Below are positions 9,001 through 16,880 of a stretch of 64,000 nucleotides of DNA, piece after piece. The notes beneath the pieces are model-generated. The model saw only the letters and a list, made by a program, of their open reading frames with translations. It did not search any database and was not told where the DNA came from. The DNA is from an uncultured Acidimicrobiaceae bacterium (GTDB lineage: Bacteria > Actinomycetota > Acidimicrobiia > Spongiisociales > UBA5794): positions 1 to 64,000 of the forward strand of contig CAMYMC010000038.1 of assembly GCA_947259365.1 (NCBI GenBank), in the 5' to 3' direction. Each line of letters starts with the position of its first letter. Position 1 is the stretch's first letter. The position numbers were made by a program, and so were the translations under genes.

Positions 9001-10283
9001 ACGATCTGAAACAGATGCTTGAAGAGCGCGCCCGTCGGGGTGACGCCACGGGAAGCGATCAGCTCCGCCAGCGAGTGGCTCTCACGCTGGCGGCAGGAAA
9101 GAGCACTGGGCCTGCTCACGAGCCCGGACACAGGCTGTCGGGTCCCCTGGTGGCATTGGCTGCCGCCGTCGTAGCTCTCGTGGCCATCGGGAGTGTCGCG
9201 CTCATCTTCAGAACCACGGGTTCGCCGGTGGCGGAGCAGCCGCCTCCCATTTCCACGTCTGCGGTGGAAGGTCCGGTGATCCTCTCGGGAGTCTTCGGTC
9301 TGGAGTCGATCGGTGGTTCCACATGGGCCTGGACCGGGGAGGAGATCTGGCGCTACTCAGAAGGCGACTGGTCGCTGTATTCCGCCGCACCACCTCCACC
9401 GTCGCAATGGCCTTCTGATCTGGCCTACGACGGTGACACGCTGTGGGTCTTGGTCGATACCGGGGCCGATGACCCACCGGATGGGTACACCGGCGTCTAC
9501 TTCTTGGACGGGAACGACTGGCGCCTGTTGGAGGGGAACGACTGGCACCGGCCGACCGAGGGGCTGGGGAGGGTTGCCGCCGATCCCGACACGGGGGTTC
9601 TATGGCTTTCAAGCGGTAAGGACCTCTTCCGCTGGGACGGTGCGGAGATGACCAACGTGGGGCTTCCCCCCGAATGGGAGGGCAGCGCAATCTGGGTGAT
9701 GGACATAGGCGTCACCGCAGACGGGGCCGTTGAGGTACTCGGCCTCAACGTCTACAACCCCTTGGGGATCGGGGACCCTTCGGGGGGCGGGGGTTTGGCC
9801 CGATACGACGATGAAACAGGCACCTGGGAGATCGTCGCGCCCCCGAGCGGCGACTCGCCGATCCCCCTCGGTGGAATGCCCCTCGGTGGAATGCCTGTGC
9901 TTACTGCCGACGGGGACCTGTGGGGGGCACTCCCCGACCTCACCGAGGGCTGGATGCCGGGGGACCCCCTATCGGGGGCGCGGCTCGCCCGCTACATGAG
10001 CACCACTGGCGAGTGGACCGTCTACGACGCGTGGCTGCCCGACTTCGACTTCGCCGTGATAGCCGCCGGCGACGATTCCCTCTGGATCGCCCAAGGACAC
10101 GGGGGCAAGGAAGCCACCGGCGAGATGGTGGGGATCGTTGGATTCGACGGCGAGACGTGGACCACCTACTTGGAGGGAACGCCGGCCACAGACCCGGTCG
10201 ACAACATCACAGTCGCGTCTGATGGCACGATTTGGTATGTGCGCAGCGACCAACTCCACCAGCTCGAGAGGGGCACGCCATGA
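8997..10283 (+). CDS. Membrane protein, probable ECF anti-sigma partner with propeller-like domain
   Basis: A 428-residue protein with a short cytoplasmic N-terminus (about 1-48), one membrane segment (about 49-71) and a long exported part. The exported part has repeated Trp- and Gly-rich units (tWAWTGEEIWRY, LWVLVDTG, LWLSSGKDLFRWDG, LWIAQG), like the blades of sensor propellers. Position and start overlap make an anti-sigma role likely. However, the HxxxCxxC zinc motif of classical anti-sigma factors is absent from the N-terminus. A 15-bp tandem duplication near 9871-9900 repeats Gly-Gly-Met-Pro. Confidence 0.75.
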   Translation: MNDLKQMLEERARRGDATGSDQLRQRVALTLAAGKSTGPAHEPGHRLSGPLVALAAAVVALVAIGSVALIFRTTGSPVAEQPPPISTSAVEGPVILSGVFGLESIGGSTWAWTGEEIWRYSEGDWSLYSAAPPPPSQWPSDLAYDGDTLWVLVDTGADDPPDGYTGVYFLDGNDWRLLEGNDWHRPTEGLGRVAADPDTGVLWLSSGKDLFRWDGAEMTNVGLPPEWEGSAIWVMDIGVTADGAVEVLGLNVYNPLGIGDPSGGGGLARYDDETGTWEIVAPPSGDSPIPLGGMPLGGMPVLTADGDLWGALPDLTEGWMPGDPLSGARLARYMSTTGEWTVYDAWLPDFDFAVIAAGDDSLWIAQGHGGKEATGEMVGIVGFDGETWTTYLEGTPATDPVDNITVASDGTIWYVRSDQLHQLERGTP

Positions 10284-10314
10284 GGGCCGCTGCCTGTGGA
10301 GCTGGGCCCGAGTT

Positions 10315-11331
10315 GTGACGACCCGCCTCATCGTCGGGTCCCTTGTTCTTGCCGCTCTATTCCTGGCGGCCTGTGGCAGCGGTGACGACGGGGCCCAACC
10401 CCCAACGACGGCAGCGACGACGCCGCCTCCAACCGCTGCGACGACAACCACGGCGACCGCTACAACTTCGGCTCCCGCTACGACCCCGCCGGCGACCACA
10501 GCGGTGACAACCTCTCCGGCGCCGACCACGTCGTCGGCTCCAGTGACGAGTTCGCTGCCGCCCAGCATCGAGGACGGCATCGTCTCGACCGTGGTGTCAC
10601 ACGAAACCACCCGAGACATATCGGTGTGGGCACCCGAGGCCGAGGGAGCATGGCCGGTTGTGTATGCCCTCCCCGGCATGTCAGGCGACCGGACCCGGTG
10701 GGACGTCGCGGGCCTTGCGCTGGCGAGGCAAGGAGTGGTGGTCTTTGCCACCGACTACCGACCGACCGAACCCCAGCACGTCGGGCAGGACCTCGAGTGC
10801 GGCTACCGCTACGCCATGACCCTCGCCGAGGAGTACGGTGGGGATCTCGACCAGCCGGTCACGATCGTCGGTCATTCGTTTGGTGCCACGATGGCTCTGT
10901 TTGGCGGGCTCAGCGACGACGCCGGGCCCGGAGGCACCTTCGGCGAGTGTTTCACCGGAACAGCTCGCCCTGATGTGATTATTGCTATCTCGGGTTGCCA
11001 CTACGACTTCTTGGGCCAGAAGATCCCCTTCGATGCATCCAGGTTGGGCAACCGGGAAGCCAACCTGGTTCTCGTGACCGGAGCAGACGACAACATCTGT
11101 GAGCCGTGGCAATCCGCAGACGCCACGGAAGCCCTCCGATCCGTCGGCTACGAAGTCGACCTGGTGAGAATGACCGACGCAAATCACATGTCCGTGATCT
11201 TCCACGACCTTGTCGACGGCGCGTTGGACGACGGCGTGCTGGACGACGGAGAGGTACTGACGGTTCCCGACGCCCCGACTGGCCATGAAGTGGTGCAGAC
11301 GATTCTCGATGCGATCACCGCGGCTCAGTGA
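10315..11331 (+). CDS. Exported lipoprotein alpha/beta hydrolase
   Basis: A 338-residue secreted esterase-like protein. It begins with a lipoprotein signal peptide whose lipobox is LAAC near residues 17-20, then a Thr/Pro/Ala-rich linker of about 60 residues, then an alpha/beta-hydrolase fold. The nucleophile elbow is GHSFG, with YALPGMSGDRTRW upstream as the oxyanion region and a late Asp/His pair (GADDN, ANHMSV). It resembles the chlorophyllase/PAF-acetylhydrolase-like group. The GTG at 10315 is chosen because the signal peptide starts there. It lies 31 nt behind the putative anti-sigma gene and is probably a target of that sigma factor. Confidence 0.8.
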   Translation: MTTRLIVGSLVLAALFLAACGSGDDGAQPPTTAATTPPPTAATTTTATATTSAPATTPPATTAVTTSPAPTTSSAPVTSSLPPSIEDGIVSTVVSHETTRDISVWAPEAEGAWPVVYALPGMSGDRTRWDVAGLALARQGVVVFATDYRPTEPQHVGQDLECGYRYAMTLAEEYGGDLDQPVTIVGHSFGATMALFGGLSDDAGPGGTFGECFTGTARPDVIIAISGCHYDFLGQKIPFDASRLGNREANLVLVTGADDNICEPWQSADATEALRSVGYEVDLVRMTDANHMSVIFHDLVDGALDDGVLDDGEVLTVPDAPTGHEVVQTILDAITAAQ

Positions 11332-11505
11332 CGCATCCACCGATCACGGTGCCGCGGCTACTGAACAAGATGGCAGAAAGCTCCTGCTTCCCCACCGGCC
11401 CCCGGGCCAGCTTCTGCTCGATCTTGTCGAGACGGCCACGAAGGGTCATAGGTGCGTACCTTTGGGGTGAATCGGCAGGGAGCCTCCGATATGGGAGGAG
11501 AACCC

Positions 11506-12006
11506 GTGGAAAAGAGAGTTGAGTGGGACCGTGCAGCGGAGACTCTCAGCTTGAGTGTCACAAAGCGTTCCCTGTTGGGGAGGGGTCCCACCCGGCTCGA
11601 AGGCACCATCGGCTCGTACGCAGTGCTGGTCTTCTACTCGTACGACGAGCACGCTGGCCACGTCACAACCTACGTCGTTGGTATGCCTCCCGGGCCGTGG
11701 GGCGACCACAAGATCACGATCACGAAGCGGGGACGGCTCAGACGGAGTGCGCAAATCGAAACCGGGGACGAGGTCTTCGATGACAAGTACACCATCCGGC
11801 TGCCAAGAAACGCCAGCCCAACGACCAGCTCGGACTACTCAGGTAGCAGAGCGGCTGGCAGCCGGCTCGGCATGGCAGGACACCGACACCGTGTTCGTCT
11901 GGCAAGACGGACGCCCGCTGCGACCCGACTGGACGTCCAAACGATTCGTACAGCTTGTGGAGCGGACGGGTCTCCCCCGGATTCCGCTTGGTGGGCTGAG
12001 AAGTAG
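11506..12006 (+). CDS. Hypothetical protein running over the integrase remnant
   Basis: An open frame of 166 codons from a GTG at 11506 with GGGAGGAG 5 nt upstream. Residues 1-105 look like real protein (LEGTIGSYAVLVFYSYDEH, then KITITKRGRLR) but match no family I know. From about 11834 the same DNA encodes the integrase remnant in another frame, so the last 55 residues are probably read-through into foreign sequence. The natural C-terminus is therefore likely lost. The gene may mark the recombination that removed the N-terminal half of the integrase. Confidence 0.45.
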   Translation: MEKRVEWDRAAETLSLSVTKRSLLGRGPTRLEGTIGSYAVLVFYSYDEHAGHVTTYVVGMPPGPWGDHKITITKRGRLRRSAQIETGDEVFDDKYTIRLPRNASPTTSSDYSGSRAAGSRLGMAGHRHRVRLARRTPAATRLDVQTIRTACGADGSPPDSAWWAEK

Positions 12007-12163
12007 CCACGCCACAGCGTTGTTTGGGGTCGGAGTCCACCCGAAGATCGTCCAGGAGCGGCTCGGCCATCATTCGGCCGGGTTCACCTTGGACGTGTAG
12101 TCGGCCGTATTGCCTTCAATGCAACGAGAGGCCGTCGCACTCTTGCCCGGACTCGATAGGTGA
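11834..12163 (+). pseudogene. Tyrosine integrase, C-terminal remnant
   Basis: In this frame the C-terminal catalytic part of a phage-type tyrosine recombinase can be read: ERLAAGSAWQDT, WTSKRF, LVERTGLPRI, the Arg of GLRSSHAT (usually LRHT), and QERLGHHS. After TLDV comes TAG at 12098-12100, where relatives have the catalytic tyrosine (LDVYSHV). The frame then continues as SAVLPSMQREA to a natural-looking stop at 12161-12163. So the gene has lost its N-terminal half, its second catalytic motif is altered, and its nucleophile codon is a stop. It lies directly beside the tRNA attachment site. Confidence 0.85.
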
Positions 12164-12177
12164 CAACATAGGTGACA
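12156..12177. repeat. Tandem ATAGGTGACA sites beside the integrase
   Basis: ATAGGTGACA occurs at 12156-12165 and 12168-12177, a 12-bp period, between the integrase remnant and the tRNA attachment site. This is where arm-type integrase binding sites are expected. Function is inferred from position. Confidence 0.5.
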
Positions 12178-12208
12178 GACCGTCATCGGAATGAACCCGG
12201 AAACGACA

Positions 12209-12234
12209 GAAACCCCTACATACGCAAGGGTTTC
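12209..12234 (-). terminator. Terminator behind the reconstituted tRNA-Pro
   Basis: GAAACCCCT near 12209-12217 pairs with AGGGTTTC at 12227-12234, just beyond the 3' end of the tRNA. On the minus strand this would stop transcription of the tRNA. It was brought in by the element. Confidence 0.55.
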
Positions 12235-12238
12235 CGCT

Positions 12239-12284
12239 GGTCGGGCTGGCCGGATTCGAACCGGCGACCTCTTGACCCCCAGTC
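12239..12284. repeat. Right attachment site within tRNA-Pro
   Basis: The 46-bp partner of the repeat at 6793-6838. It supplies the 3' half of the functional tRNA-Pro gene, from the anticodon loop to the discriminator base, plus two bases beyond. Confidence 0.88.
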
Positions 12285-12315
12285 AAGCGCGCTAACCAAG
12301 CTGCGCCACAGCCCG
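12241..12315 (-). tRNA. tRNA-Pro (GGG anticodon)
   Basis: A complete 75-nt cloverleaf without encoded CCA. The acceptor stem pairs CGGGCTG with CAGCCCG and is followed by discriminator A. The D stem is GCGC/GCGC, the anticodon stem CTTGA/TCAAG with loop CTGGGGG (anticodon GGG at 12278-12280), and the T stem GCCGG/CCGGC with TTCGAAT. Its 3' half was rebuilt by the integrated element. Confidence 0.95.
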
Positions 12316-12370
12316 TATGTCGCCCCGAGTGTACCCCCGCGTCACCGCCCGAACGGGAGACGCCGCAGGC

Positions 12371-12541
12371 TCAGAAGACCCAGCGGAAGAACCTGATGCC
12401 GAGGTCGATGAGACGCCACAGCAGGTAGAGCCCGGCGAGGACGAGCATGGCTAGGAACCCGACGGGCCATCCCGGCTCTTCGATCTCCTCCGCCCCCTCG
12501 ACGGGATCGGCCGCGGTCTCGTCGAAGGGCTCCGACGTCAT
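12371..12541 (-). CDS. Small single-pass membrane protein
   Basis: A 56-residue protein with an acidic N-terminal half and one hydrophobic segment (about residues 29-49), ending in an aromatic, basic tail. It starts with an ATG overlapping the stop of the carboxylase gene by 4 nt (ATGA). Position and overlap suggest co-translation. Small proteins of this kind are common after acyl-CoA carboxylase beta genes in actinobacteria, but I cannot name a function. Confidence 0.6.
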   Translation of the reverse strand: MTSEPFDETAADPVEGAEEIEEPGWPVGFLAMLVLAGLYLLWRLIDLGIRFFRWVF

Positions 12542-14073
12542 ACCGGGGGCACGCCGTGATGACGCCCGGAGAACGTGCGATGCTTCCGCTCCGCATAGGC
12601 AAAACGGGTCATGAGCTCGCGGCGCAGGTCCTCCGGCTGGACGACGCCGTCGACGATGAGCTCCGAAGCGAGGCGCAGCAGGTCGACGTCCTCGTTGAAC
12701 TCGGCTCGCTTCTCCTCGACGAAGGCCTCCCGCTCCTCCTCGGGGAGGGCCTGGATCTTGTTGTAGTACACCGCGTTCACTGCCGGCTCCGGCCCCATGA
12801 CCGCGATCGCGGCGGTCGGCAATGCCAGCGTGGCCTCGGGGCGCAGGCCCGGCCCGGAGAACGCATACAGCCCGGCGCCGTACGCCTTGCGGACGATGAC
12901 CGAGATCCTCGGCACGGTGGCCTCGGCGATCGACGTGATCATCTTCGCTCCGGCCCGGATGATGCCCTGCCGCTCCACCTCGGTCCCGATCATGAACCCG
13001 GGCACGTCGGCGAGAAACACGAGCGGGATGTTGAACGCGTCGCACAGCCAGATGAAACGGGCGGCCTTGTCCGCGGAGTCGACGAAGAGCACTCCGCCGA
13101 GGTGACTCGGCTGGGAGGCGACGATGCCGACCGTCTTCCCGTCGAGCCGGGCGAAGGCGGTGATGACCTCGCGGGCGTAGAGCTCCTTGATCTGAAGCAC
13201 ACTCCCCTCGTCGACGAAGGCCCGGATGAGCTCCATCATGTCGTAGCCCTGAGCCGCCTCCTCCGGCACGACCGACGAGGCGTCGATGCCGGGCTCGGGG
13301 TCGACGCCGCCGTAGGCGGGCGGCAGGACCCGGTAGTGATCCGACATGTAGGAGAAGTACGTCCGGGCCCAGTCGATCGCCTCCTCGTCCGACGAGACGA
13401 GGGCGTCGCCGCAACCGGACACTTCACAGTGCATCCGGGCGCCTCCCATCTCCTCGAGCGTCGTCTCCTCCCCGATGACCATCTCGGCCATCCGCGGTGA
13501 GCCGAGGTACATCGATGCCCTGCCTTCGACCATGATGACGACGTCGCAGAACGACGGGATGTACGCCCCACCGGCCGCCGAGGGGCCCATGAGACAGCAG
13601 ATCTGGGGCACCCTGCCGGACAGGCGCACCTGGTTGTAGAAGATCTTGCCGGCTCCTCTTCGCCCGGGAAAGAGGTCCACCTGGTCGGTGATGCGGGCGC
13701 CGGCGGAATCGACGAGGTAGAAGACGGGCAGCAACTCGTCGTAGGCGGCCTCGAGAGCGCGGATGATCTTTTCCACGGTGAGCCGTCCCCACGAGCCTGC
13801 TTTCACCGTCGGGTCGTTGGCGATGACGACGACCGGCCGAGCGTCGACGAGGCCCCGGCCGGTGACGACCCCGTCCGCGGACAGCTCGTGGCCCATGGCG
13901 TTGGCGAGCAGGCCGTCCTCGACGAACGTGCCCGGGTCGCAGAGCCGCGCGACGCGATCGCGCACGAACACCTTGCCCTGGGCGGCGAGCCGCTCCCGGT
14001 GCCGCTCCGGCCCTCCGGTCAGCGCCTGCTCGGCCGCCTTGCGGAACCGCTCTGCGATGGGTCCGTCAGGCAT
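12538..14073 (-). CDS. Acyl-CoA carboxylase, carboxyltransferase beta subunit
   Basis: A 511-residue protein of the AccD/PccB family, which transfers carboxyl from biotin to acetyl-, propionyl- or longer acyl-CoA. It has both crotonase-like halves: the N-terminal half with GSWGRLTVEKIIR, ITDQVDLFPGRRGAG and GPSAAGGAYIPSF, and the C-terminal half with VGIVASQPSHLGGVL, FIWLCDAFNIPL and AYGAGLYAFSGP. Length matches the family. It overlaps der by 8 nt upstream and a small membrane protein downstream. The alpha (biotin carboxylase) subunit is not in this window, so acyl-chain preference is unknown. Confidence 0.92.
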   Translation of the reverse strand: MPDGPIAERFRKAAEQALTGGPERHRERLAAQGKVFVRDRVARLCDPGTFVEDGLLANAMGHELSADGVVTGRGLVDARPVVVIANDPTVKAGSWGRLTVEKIIRALEAAYDELLPVFYLVDSAGARITDQVDLFPGRRGAGKIFYNQVRLSGRVPQICCLMGPSAAGGAYIPSFCDVVIMVEGRASMYLGSPRMAEMVIGEETTLEEMGGARMHCEVSGCGDALVSSDEEAIDWARTYFSYMSDHYRVLPPAYGGVDPEPGIDASSVVPEEAAQGYDMMELIRAFVDEGSVLQIKELYAREVITAFARLDGKTVGIVASQPSHLGGVLFVDSADKAARFIWLCDAFNIPLVFLADVPGFMIGTEVERQGIIRAGAKMITSIAEATVPRISVIVRKAYGAGLYAFSGPGLRPEATLALPTAAIAVMGPEPAVNAVYYNKIQALPEEEREAFVEEKRAEFNEDVDLLRLASELIVDGVVQPEDLRRELMTRFAYAERKHRTFSGRHHGVPPV

Positions 14074-15391
14074 CGACCCTGCTCCTGTGCCGTCTCCTCG
14101 TCCGCAGCCGGATGGGCGTGCCCATGAAGTCGTACTCCTGTCGGATCCGGTTCTCCAGGAAGCGTAGGTAATCCGGTCCCAGATCGCCGCCGCGGATGAA
14201 GAGGACCACGGTCGGCGGGTCGGTCTCGGCCTGCACCGCGTAGATGATGCGGGGCCGTTTGCCCTTGCGCATCGGCGGCGGGTGCGCCTCGTGCCAAGTG
14301 CGCACGAGCCGGTTCAGCTCCGGGGTGGGGATGCGGCGGCGTCGGTTCTCCAGCACCGCTCGGATGGCGGCGGGGAGGCGGTGCATCCGGGAGCCGGTGC
14401 GAGCGGAGATTCGCAGCACAGGGGCCCATCCGACGAAGGCGAGACGGTCGGCGACGCTGTCCTCGGTGTGGAGCCGGGCATCCGTGTCGACGGCGTCCCA
14501 CTTGTTGAGGACGACGACGAGACCGACGCCGGCGGCGGCGATCTCTTCGGCGAGGCGCTGCTCCTGGTGGGTTGCGCCCTCGAGTCCGTCGACGAGGAGG
14601 AGGGCGACATCGGTCTGGCGGAGCACGTCGCGGGCGCGCAGCACCGAGTAGAACTCGACGTCGTCCTTGATCTTGGGGCGGCGCTTGATCCCGGCGGTGT
14701 CGACGACTTCGAAGGGCTCTCCGTCGATGTCGATGACGAGGTTGATCGGGTCCCGCGTCGTCCCCGGCACCTCGGAGACGAGCACCCGCTGCTCGCCAGC
14801 GAGCTTGTTGAGGAGGGTCGACTTGCCGACGTTGGGCCGGCCCATGATGGCGAGGCTGGCGATCGCATCGGGGTCCTCGCCGGTGCCTCCTTCGGGCAGG
14901 GAGGCAACGACCCGGTCGAGGAGGTCGCCGGTGCCCCGGCCGTGGAGCGCCGAGATCGGCTCCGGTGCGCCGAGACCGAGCGACCAGAGGTGATCGAGAT
15001 CCTGTTCGTGTCGCGGGCCGTCCACCTTGTTCGCGGCGAAGATGTACGGCACGCCGGAGCGCTGCAGCATCCTCGCCACGCCCTGGTCGTCGTCGGTCAC
15101 CGCCACCGTGGCGTCCGCGACGAAGATCACGAGGTCGGCCCCGGTGACGGCGATCTCGGCCTGGCCCCTGATGTCCATCGTGAGGTGTTCTTCGGGGTTG
15201 AGCTCCCATCCGCCGGTGTCGACGACGAGGAACCGTCGCCCACCCCACTCTGCGATGAACTCCCGTCGGTCTCGCGTCACCCCGGCCTGTTCGTCGACGA
15301 CCGCGGCCTTGCGACGCACGATGCGGTTCACGAGCGTCGACTTGCCGACGTTGGGCCGACCGAGGATGGCGACGATAGGCAGCCCGCTCAC
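14066..15391 (-). CDS. der: Ribosome assembly GTPase Der (EngA)
   Basis: A 441-residue double-GTPase needed for 50S ribosome maturation. The first G1 motif (GRPNVGKST) is at residues 11-19, and a second copy lies near residue 190; each is followed by its own DTGG/DTAG and NKxD motif. A C-terminal KH-like domain ends with a basic tail. The GTG at 15391 is chosen since it overlaps the upstream stop (GTGA) and places the first G1 motif where the family has it. In mycobacteria der also lies near cmk and scpAB. Confidence 0.95.
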   Translation of the reverse strand: MSGLPIVAILGRPNVGKSTLVNRIVRRKAAVVDEQAGVTRDRREFIAEWGGRRFLVVDTGGWELNPEEHLTMDIRGQAEIAVTGADLVIFVADATVAVTDDDQGVARMLQRSGVPYIFAANKVDGPRHEQDLDHLWSLGLGAPEPISALHGRGTGDLLDRVVASLPEGGTGEDPDAIASLAIMGRPNVGKSTLLNKLAGEQRVLVSEVPGTTRDPINLVIDIDGEPFEVVDTAGIKRRPKIKDDVEFYSVLRARDVLRQTDVALLLVDGLEGATHQEQRLAEEIAAAGVGLVVVLNKWDAVDTDARLHTEDSVADRLAFVGWAPVLRISARTGSRMHRLPAAIRAVLENRRRRIPTPELNRLVRTWHEAHPPPMRKGKRPRIIYAVQAETDPPTVVLFIRGGDLGPDYLRFLENRIRQEYDFMGTPIRLRTRRRHRSRVDA

Positions 15392-16770
15392 GCCGCCAGC
15401 CCCCCGAGCAGCCCGGCGCACGTCGCGTCCACTGCTCGCACCGGAGCTCTCGCCGCTGCCGCCACCGCTTCCAGGGTCACGTCGTCGAGGAACACATCGC
15501 CCCGCAGTGCCACATCAGGCACGAGGTAGACCCCGGCGGGGCCGGAGTCGGCTCTCAGCGCCCGCTGAAGGTCCTCGCCGGCGAGGAGACCGGCGACGGC
15601 CACGTTCCCGCCGAAGAACTCGTTGCGGACGGGGAGGATCCGCACCTCGCGTCCTCCGAGCCCCTCGAGCCGCTCCCGGATCGGCGCGAGGGCCAGGGCC
15701 CCGTATTCCCCCGTGACGAGCACCGCCGGACCGTCGGCAGCGTCGGCGCGGCGGCCGGTGCTGCGAGGTGCCCGGTAACCCTCGGCGGGCGCCGCCGGGA
15801 TGGTGCGCCATTCCCCCGTGAGGGTGGGAAGCTCGAGCGCGGTGCCTCGTTCGAGGACGTCGAGCTCGTCGTAGAGGGCCCGCACCATCCCGATGCCGTT
15901 CTCGTGCTGGGGGAAGCCCTCGTACGCCTCCGAGGCCGGGAAGTCGTACCCGGCCATGAGGTACAGCTCGTCAGAGGCGTAGAACATCCGCGTCCCGAGC
16001 CTTTCTCGCGCGACCGCCTGCCAGCGATGCACGATGTCGAGGTCGCGGCGCGCCTCGCCGAGCGTGTGCGGCCTGAGGCGTTGCGCGGTGCTGAACCGGG
16101 AGACGCCGAGCGGCACGATCCCGACGCTTGCCAGCGCCGGGTAGCGGGCGACGACCTCGGCACAGGTCCGTTCCAACACGTCACCGGCGTTGATGGTGGG
16201 ACACAGCACGACCTGGCCGTGCACGCTGACGCCCTGGGCGAGCAGCGCCCTCAACCACCGGAGGCTCGTCGCCCCGCGCGGGTTGCGGAGCATCGACGCC
16301 CGCACTTCCGGATCGGTTGCGTGAACGGAGACGTACAGGGGTCCCAGCCGCTCCTCGACGACCCGGACCAGGTCGAGCTCGGTGAAACGGGTGAGCGTCG
16401 TGAAGTTCCCGTAGAGGAACGAGAGCCGATAGTCGTCGTCCTTGAGGTACAGCGACTGCCGCATCCCCGGGGGCAGTTGGTAGATGAAACAGAACTCGCA
16501 GTGGTTGTCACACGTCTGCACCCGGTCGAAGATCGACTCGCTGAGCCGGAGTCCGAGCGGCTCCCCGGCCCGCTTGGTGATCGCCAGGTCGATGTCGAGC
16601 CCGGCGCGCCGCACGACGACCTCGACGTCGTCCTCGTCGACGAGCTGCTGGTACTCGATGACGTCGGACGGGCGCACGCCGTTGACCGCCAGCAGCTCAT
16701 CGCCGGCGGCGAGACCCGCGGTCGCGGCGGGCGACCCGGGCACGACTTCGAGAATCGTCGGATACGACAT
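15388..16770 (-). CDS. PDZ/DUF512 radical SAM-like protein
   Basis: A 460-residue protein of the family with an N-terminal PDZ-like domain (about 5-75), a cysteine motif CDNHCEFC (CxxxCxxC, near residue 87-94) as in radical SAM enzymes, and a C-terminal DUF512 domain. The central part has the YLKDDDYRLSFLYGNFTTL block typical of this group. It probably binds a 4Fe-4S cluster; its reaction is unknown. In actinobacteria and firmicutes it is regularly found beside der, as here (GTGA overlap). I start at the ATG at 16770. Confidence 0.85.
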   Translation of the reverse strand: MSYPTILEVVPGSPAATAGLAAGDELLAVNGVRPSDVIEYQQLVDEDDVEVVVRRAGLDIDLAITKRAGEPLGLRLSESIFDRVQTCDNHCEFCFIYQLPPGMRQSLYLKDDDYRLSFLYGNFTTLTRFTELDLVRVVEERLGPLYVSVHATDPEVRASMLRNPRGATSLRWLRALLAQGVSVHGQVVLCPTINAGDVLERTCAEVVARYPALASVGIVPLGVSRFSTAQRLRPHTLGEARRDLDIVHRWQAVARERLGTRMFYASDELYLMAGYDFPASEAYEGFPQHENGIGMVRALYDELDVLERGTALELPTLTGEWRTIPAAPAEGYRAPRSTGRRADAADGPAVLVTGEYGALALAPIRERLEGLGGREVRILPVRNEFFGGNVAVAGLLAGEDLQRALRADSGPAGVYLVPDVALRGDVFLDDVTLEAVAAAARAPVRAVDATCAGLLGGLAA

Positions 16771-16826
16771 GGGGACGGCGCGAGTGTAAAGCCGCCGGTC
16801 GCGCTCACGACCGCGCCCGGACGCGA

Positions 16827-16855
16827 GTCGGGGAGGCGTGATACGCCTCCCCGAC
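16827..16855 (-). terminator. Strong hairpin after the MscS-like gene
   Basis: A perfect 13-bp stem (16827-16839 with 16843-16855) closed by a 3-nt loop lies between the MscS-like gene and the PDZ/radical SAM gene. It most likely terminates transcription of the former on the minus strand. No T-tract follows, as is usual in high-GC genomes. Confidence 0.65.
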
Positions 16856-16880
16856 CGGTCTCGAATGAGTGGTGGCTGCG

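Larger units (their letters stand above)
6793..12284. mobile_element. Integrated element remnant in tRNA-Pro(GGG)
   Basis: A 46-bp direct repeat (6793-6838 and 12239-12284, one mismatch at 6811/12257) consists of the 3' half of a tRNA-Pro gene up to its anticodon loop. The intact tRNA gene (12241-12315) keeps the repeat at the right, and the displaced tRNA end marks the left. The interval of 5446 bp holds two excisionase-like genes next to the left end and a tyrosine integrase remnant next to the tRNA, the classical layout of a tRNA-targeted integrative element. Cargo is an ECF sigma factor, a membrane partner and a lipoprotein hydrolase, plus a truncated IS110. No replication or transfer gene is seen. 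Confidence 0.85.

Noticed and set aside
10390-10560. Repetitive ACG/GCG-rich stretch, possible tandem repeat
   Set aside because: It encodes the Thr/Ala/Pro linker of the lipoprotein hydrolase. The units are irregular and there are no spacers, so it is not a CRISPR.
12172-12396. Open frame reading ...SGWPDSNRRPLDPQSS
   Set aside because: It is the antisense of the tRNA-Pro gene, a very common false protein. The same holds for the copy near 6794-6838.
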